A program made the position numbers and the translations under genes. A model generated the notes under the pieces. It was not told where the DNA came from. It ran no database searches and was given only the letters and a program-made list of their open reading frames with translations. A DNA stretch of 29,860 nt from Plantago elongata (lineage: Eukaryota > Streptophyta > Magnoliopsida > Lamiales > Plantaginaceae): assembly GCA_036897095.1 (NCBI GenBank), contig JAYMSP010001664.1, forward strand, positions 1 to 29,860, written 5' to 3'. This document shows positions 25,492 through 29,860 of the stretch, piece by piece. The first letter of the stretch is position 1, and each line of letters begins with the position of its first letter.

Positions 25492-26521
25492 CATTTATAA
25501 GAAGAAAACCTTTATAGCTTATAGTTTTAATAATGAAATTAATCTAAGTTAGATCTTTATAAAATTTGGTAGTACTCTTATAGAATTAGAATAAATGGTG
25601 TAATACAACAATGATGTAAGCCATGGACAATACGCACATGTATAACTAAAATAGAATGAGGAGGTTAAACATTGTACATAACAGACCTAGTATAATAGAT
25701 TATTATAGGTAAAGGGAGTAAGGAAAAATAGGTATATAGGATTGGTAAGGTAATTCTCATTATATGTGTATTTGTTTCATAGAAATATTTCTATGGGGGA
25801 AAGGTAGGTCAGGCTAAGAACTTATTTAAGTAAAAAGGACACAGGATAAGGGAAAAGTTATTATTATTTAATATTTAAGAGAGAAAGCACTCCTATAATT
25901 ACAAGACTTAAGGATGTTTAAGGAATATTTACTACCTAAGAAAGAGTGTACTTCATATAAGGGATTAAGTGTTCAATAGAAGGAGATAACTAGCAACCAA
26001 TAAAATAGGTCCTATTCTACCACTACAAACATTAAGTCATTCCTCAAAGTAATATATTTGTCTTAGTTTCCTGTAATAGTACTAACAAGGTAACTTTATC
26101 TTACAATTCCTACTTTACTTTTTATATGCTTTTTTTCTTAACATGTCTTATCCTATGTCACAGTACCCCCTTTTTATTGTATAATTATTATATGGGCCGA
26201 AAAGAAGATGTTGTAAGCTACTCTTAGAAAATAAAATCTAGTAATAGCATAGTAAGGAATGCATATATTTTTTAGTTAGAAAGATATAGAAATAAGATAG
26301 GAAATTATCTATACATAGTAGCAGCAAAGTAAGCATGACATAAATAGAAATCTCTCTAACCAAGTAAAGAAAGAAGAGTACACACCTAACTAAAATACTA
26401 TAGCAAAGGTTGGAAGGGTTTATTACCTATTAGTCTTATTATATTGTTATGCAAGCTTATATACTAGAATTAGATTAGAGTAGTCCTCCTTATATTTTCA
26501 TTACGCATAGTTTCTTTTCAT

Positions 26522-26580
26522 GTATACACCTAGCTATGATATGTACTCTTATATAACCTATACTATAGGTAGCTGTATAC
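26522..26580. repeat. Imperfect palindrome with 15-nt perfect core
   Basis: A 15-nt perfect palindrome (acctatactataggt, with a single central base) lies at 26556-26570. Around it, gtatac and agct near 26522-26535 are mirrored by agct and gtatac at 26571-26580, giving a broken larger inverted repeat. It may form a hairpin, but TA-rich DNA produces such palindromes easily, so no function is proposed. Confidence 0.45.
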
Positions 26581-27565
26581 GACTTAACAATTTATATACT
26601 AACTACTGGATTAACTTATGCAATTTACTACTATTCCCGAAGATTACCTTAATATAACATAGTATTGTTCTTCTTACCTTGAATACTCTCTACCTTCTTC
26701 GGGTCATCTTAGATTTAATCTATAAATAAGTCTATAAGTTCCCTTTTTTCTAGGCATTCCCTAATAATACTAGGACCATTAAGTACTTTGCTTATAATAA
26801 TACCGTTTACAAGTAAGTTCCTATTTTTCTGTACTACACATCACAGGTTACACTATAATAGACAAAATAGGAGTTGTCTTCTTTCTTACATATATTACTT
26901 TTTAGGGAATAGATGCTAGAGTATAGATATCTTATTTGGAGAGAGATCGCACGGTTTAGTAATAGATCATGGAGTTACATATGAATTAATTCTAGGAATA
27001 GCTTATATTAGTTATAGGATTTCCCAAAACACCCCAAAAGGATTTTAAAATAATTAGAGTTATATGTACACAATGATTAATAAGAGCTAAGAAGCAAAGG
27101 AAAATGTATACTAAGTAGTAAGCCAGTGAGCAAGACATAAAAGTACCACCCTATTCTCCTTTCTTTATATTGTATAGTGCTAGCCTTGGTTTCTAAAATA
27201 CATTATTTCGTTGTTGGCAGTAACTTGTTAAGGTATTATTTATACTATCCCTCATCTAGTGGAGTAAGTTGAATTATAATAAACATGTTTGGCCTCTATA
27301 GTATAGGATTTGGTTTGTCCAGATTCTATTGTGATAGAGGTAAAAGATGAAAGGGCATACATGGTAGAATGAGTAATTAAAGTAAGGACAAGTCAACATA
27401 GTTCAACCCTTATAACTTCCTAGTACTGATACCCTATCATTTATCTATCCAAGACAAGACTATCCCCAAGTTTGTTTCTTTTAGACATAATTCCTAGCTT
27501 TCTTTGGTTTTTTGGTTTTAAATTAAATAGTGTTGTCATAAGTAAGTGAATAAACGGCTCCTCCT

Positions 27566-27578
27566 TATATATATATAT
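27566..27578. repeat. Short (TA)n run
   Basis: This is a 13-nt alternating TA run, a simple microsatellite with nothing further to note. Confidence 0.6.
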
Positions 27579-28139
27579 GTATGACTAAGTACTATACATT
27601 ACAAGGATAACATACGCAAGTAAAGGGGATTTTCTTGCAAAAATTATAAAGCACACAACGACTCTTCATTTTCAAAGCTATATTAGAGAAGTCTTGGTAG
27701 TACATATACAATATTAAACCTAGTACCTAAACGTGTTAAGCAATCATTAATAAATTCTTCCACCAACCTTCTTTTTAGTTTTTCCCTTTATACATTATAT
27801 ATACCTTAGCATATATCTCTTACTTAGTATTATCTAAACATTTTTTGTCTTAAATAAACTCTAGTAAAACATGTGAACTTCCCTTATAGTAAAGTAATTT
27901 TTAAGTAAGGAGATTTAATGAAGGCTTTATCTAGTACTATATTTATACTAAGGGCATGTCCTTTATACTTTAATAAAAGAGCACTTCTACTAGGGAGTTA
28001 TCATATATTTATTCCTTGTTACCAAAGGACTAGTAGAATATTATACTTGAATAACTATATGAAAGATTCTATACTTAAGAAGTTAGTACATATAAAAGGT
28101 ATATTAAGTACTTAGCAGGTATAAAACTATAGCAGCTTA

Positions 28140-28620
28140 AAAAGAAAGAAAAGTGAAAGGCGGAGAAGTACTTTTCTAATGGGTTTATAGAAAAAATTCC
28201 AAAATCTGAGGCCTTCCTTAAGGGAATTTCGTTTTCTTACTTTCTTCGATTTTAGTTAGATGGCAACAGCAAATCAAGCGTGCCCTTCTAAAAAGCCTAA
28301 ATTTGGGACATATTTTAGCGAAATTCAGTGTTTCGCCTATAACAAAAGCCAACGAGGCCATTTTCACTAAGGAACGCGCCTCAAATTCGTGAAAGCTGCT
28401 GCTCAGTATGTAGAAAAGTATACCAGGGCACACTTTCCCTTGTAGAAGCTTCTTGTGAAAATGCGAAAAGTCTTGCTAGCCATTGCCAAAACATACTGAA
28501 TTGGGCGTACTTCCTTAGCGCGCTGAGTACTTCTTCGATACACTCTCTAGAAACTGGTAGGCTGTTGCGCCAATATCGGTTAGCTTGGATAACCAAGTTT
28601 TAGAGGTGATACTTTTTAAG
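28140..28620. pseudogene. Non-RIP, higher-GC island, probable relic of a coding sequence
   Basis: GC rises to roughly 45-48% on some lines, and CpA and TpG are frequent (bases 28441-28500 hold about 3 CpA and 7 TpG), while the DNA on both sides is RIP-like. Stops are sparse. The minus strand is open at 28381-28596 (71 codons from a TTG) and, in another frame, at 28218-28433 (71 codons). The plus strand is open without an ATG at 28343-28603 (about 86 codons) and at 28222-28402. No motif or family is recognised in any of them. The island is either a fragment of a host gene or a fragment of a mobile element that escaped RIP because it was not duplicated. Openness on both strands partly reflects the higher GC, so strand is undecided. 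Confidence 0.35.
28381..28596 (-). pseudogene. 71-codon open frame, unrecognised, best coding-looking frame of the island
   Basis: This minus-strand frame runs from a TTG codon at 28596 to a stop at 28381, with no ATG at its start. Its product has a balanced composition for such AT-rich surroundings. It contains RYWRNSLPVSRECIEEVL, then an aromatic stretch FWQWLARLFAF, and ends TFLHTEQQLSRI. Tryptophan and charged residues are well represented, unlike the Phe/Ile/Lys-rich chance frames elsewhere in the window. No known domain is recognised. It could be an internal exon fragment, part of a relic transposon protein, or chance. The plus-strand frame 28343-28603 covers the same bases and is about equally open, so confidence is low. 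Confidence 0.25.
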
Positions 28621-28926
28621 CCGAATCTATTATTAGAGAGATTACTTTAATACTTTTGAGAGAAAAGAGGGAAGAGTACCCTACTACATTATATAAGTAG
28701 TCTAAGTGATTTCTCAGAATTAAGAAAACCCATTAAGTAAAAGATCCAGGACTCTCTATAAAATAAGTGTAATATCCTCTATCTAGTAGAAGGCATTTTA
28801 GTAATCTATTTTATAATAGAGTATGCGCAGGAAGCTAGCTCTTCTCTCCCTTGCATTTTGGTATTTGTTTGTAATAAATAAGGGTAATGTTTTCTTTATT
28901 CACGGGTATTTATTTAGAATTCCTAA
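28621..28926. repeat. RIP-like stretch between two islands
   Basis: TpA-rich, stop-dense sequence of the same texture as 1-4700. It contains no recognisable gene or discrete site. Confidence 0.45.
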
Positions 28927-29215
28927 GTGATACATAAAATATGCAAAGATTCCTTGGTTATATATAAAACCTCTTCTTTCACACAAGAACAAGAAAGTAC
29001 CAGCGTCCGTGATAAGTCGTGTAAATTCGCAGTACTCTCAACTCAAGTCTTTTATCAAAGGCAGGGATTAAATAAGACAAGGGCACAAGCATCCATTTCT
29101 AACCGGCTTCTTTAGGCAAAAACAAAGCAAGGTACCCCCCGGTTCATAAGAAACCGTTGTTTTCTCCTTTGGGCCAACCAAAGAAAGATACTATATTGAT
29201 GGTTTCGTTCAAGTT
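28927..29215 (+). pseudogene. Non-RIP island with 62-codon open frame, unrecognised
   Basis: CpA becomes frequent again (cacaagaacaagaaag and following), and GC words such as ccagcgtccgtg and ccccccgg appear. A plus-strand frame opens at a GTG at 28927 and runs to a stop at 29113-29115. From about codon 17 the product reads SSFTQEQESTSVRDKSCK and continues as a Ser/Gln/Arg-rich, hydrophilic sequence with no known motif. The first dozen codons fall in RIP-like DNA, so the start is unlikely to be real. A small inverted repeat (cggtt and aaccg) occurs near 29139-29155. This is probably another relic of unique or mobile DNA, and its function is unknown. Confidence 0.25.
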
Positions 29216-29860
29216 TAGTTATATTTCTTAGGGAAAAGAATGTACGCTCCATTATAGAATAGATCTTATTAAGGCACTCGAATAGTATAAATGTTTTCTA
29301 AGGAGTAATTAAATTAAATATGTTTGAGTAAAATTTAACTCTACAATGTTATATATGCACCAGTAGCTAATCCATTATAAAGTAGTAGTAGAGCTAGGGA
29401 TACACTCCCCACTATAAAGAGAGGGTTAACATAAGAGCCTCTCGATAGCGCGGTAAGAGGCTGCTCTAGTTCTTAGAGTAAAGTATCATTTTCCTAAATA
29501 TTAAGGTACATGCATATAAAGGGAGATAGAGAGTTATTCCTTTACTTGATACTTAATTATTAAAAGGTAATAGTAGGAAGTTATAAGACTTCTTAAATTT
29601 AATAGTTAAAATGCTCGCTCTAGTATAATAAGTAGAATTATTTCCTTAGGAGAGAATACCTTTGTGCTTATTAATTTGTAGTTACACTATTAAGTGATTG
29701 CCTCTTAGATTACCTTAATAATTAAGGCTTATTAAGTGGAGAAGAGAGTACTTCTTAAGAACACACGCCTATTACCTTGTTTCTCGTAAATTTATTCCCT
29801 TGAAAAATGATTACTTTAACCACTTACTTTGTTTTGGAGAGGTGTCTGTGTACAAGATAG
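29216..29860. repeat. RIP-like block running off the right edge
   Basis: The TpA-rich, CpA-poor texture with tactct and gagag words returns and continues to the end of the window. The last 100 bases (from about 29760) have slightly more normal dinucleotide use, so another boundary may lie at or beyond the edge. No gene or discrete site is seen. Confidence 0.5.

Larger units (their letters stand above)
23766..28140. repeat. RIP-like repeat block with patchy texture (right)
   Basis: TpA again exceeds ApT (bases 25141-25200 hold about 9 TpA to 3 ApT and no CpA). The pyrimidine-rich words of the other two blocks are less frequent, and short patches with normal CpA and TpG interrupt it, for example about 24240-24300, 25330-25440 and 27440-27540. 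This suggests different ancestral repeats or a milder or older mutation load. No gene is recognisable. A 65-codon plus-strand frame at 27918-28115 exists but shows no motif. Confidence 0.5.

Noticed and set aside
27918-28115. 65-codon plus-strand frame with an ATG preceded by aaggaga
   Set aside because: It lies in RIP-like DNA, has no motif, and the purine run before the ATG has no meaning in a eukaryotic context. The length fits chance.
1-29860. Organelle origin (fungal mitochondrial spacer) for the whole window
   Set aside because: No mitochondrial gene, tRNA or rRNA occurs in 30 kb, and the TpA excess with CpA and TpG loss fits nuclear RIP better.
1-29860. CRISPR array, bacterial operon or prophage
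   Set aside because: There is no regular spaced repeat, no long frame and no ribosome-site-led gene series. The coding density is effectively zero.

Overview
The window looks like part of a gene-empty, AT-rich isochore from a filamentous ascomycete fungus (Pezizomycotina). No complete gene, tRNA, rRNA, CRISPR array or intact transposase could be recognised. The longest ATG/GTG/TTG-started open frames are about 60-75 codons, as expected by chance in DNA this AT-rich. The organism call is inference. It rests on a strong excess of TpA over ApT with loss of CpA and TpG over roughly two thirds of the window, which is the footprint of repeat-induced point mutation (RIP), a fungal process that mutates duplicated DNA, mainly CpA to TpA. 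By hand count, bases 15001-15060 hold 12 TpA, 5 ApT, 0 CpA and 1 TpG. Bases 8281-8340 hold 2 TpA, 9 ApT, 4 CpA and 4 TpG.

Layout. (1) 1 to about 4700: TpA-rich, RIP-like block with a perfect 21-bp inverted repeat at 2173-2268. (2) About 4700-13730: a 9-kb AT-rich segment largely without the RIP footprint and with no credible gene. It starts near an A12 tract and contains small hairpins, a short RIP-like patch at about 12830-12970 and a switch from A-rich to T-rich strand near 10950. (3) About 13730-23215: a second RIP-like block with the same texture as the first. (4) 23215-23765: a short island without the footprint, holding short coding-looking frames, possibly a fossil mobile-element gene. 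(5) About 23766-28140: RIP-like DNA with a different texture, patchier and with fewer pyrimidine-rich words. (6) 28140-28620 and 28927-29215: two more islands without the footprint and with higher GC. The first is unusually open in several frames on both strands. (7) 29216-29860: RIP-like DNA again.

The simplest reading is a mosaic of old, RIP-mutated repeats separated by sequence that was single-copy when RIP acted and so escaped. No genes can be said to work together. Points most worth checking are the 9-kb gene-less segment (unique spacer, centromere-like DNA or a noncoding transcription unit), the 21-bp inverted repeat, a possible degenerate tandem repeat of about 51-54 bp in the RIP-like blocks, and the coding-looking islands at 23.2 and 28.2 kb.
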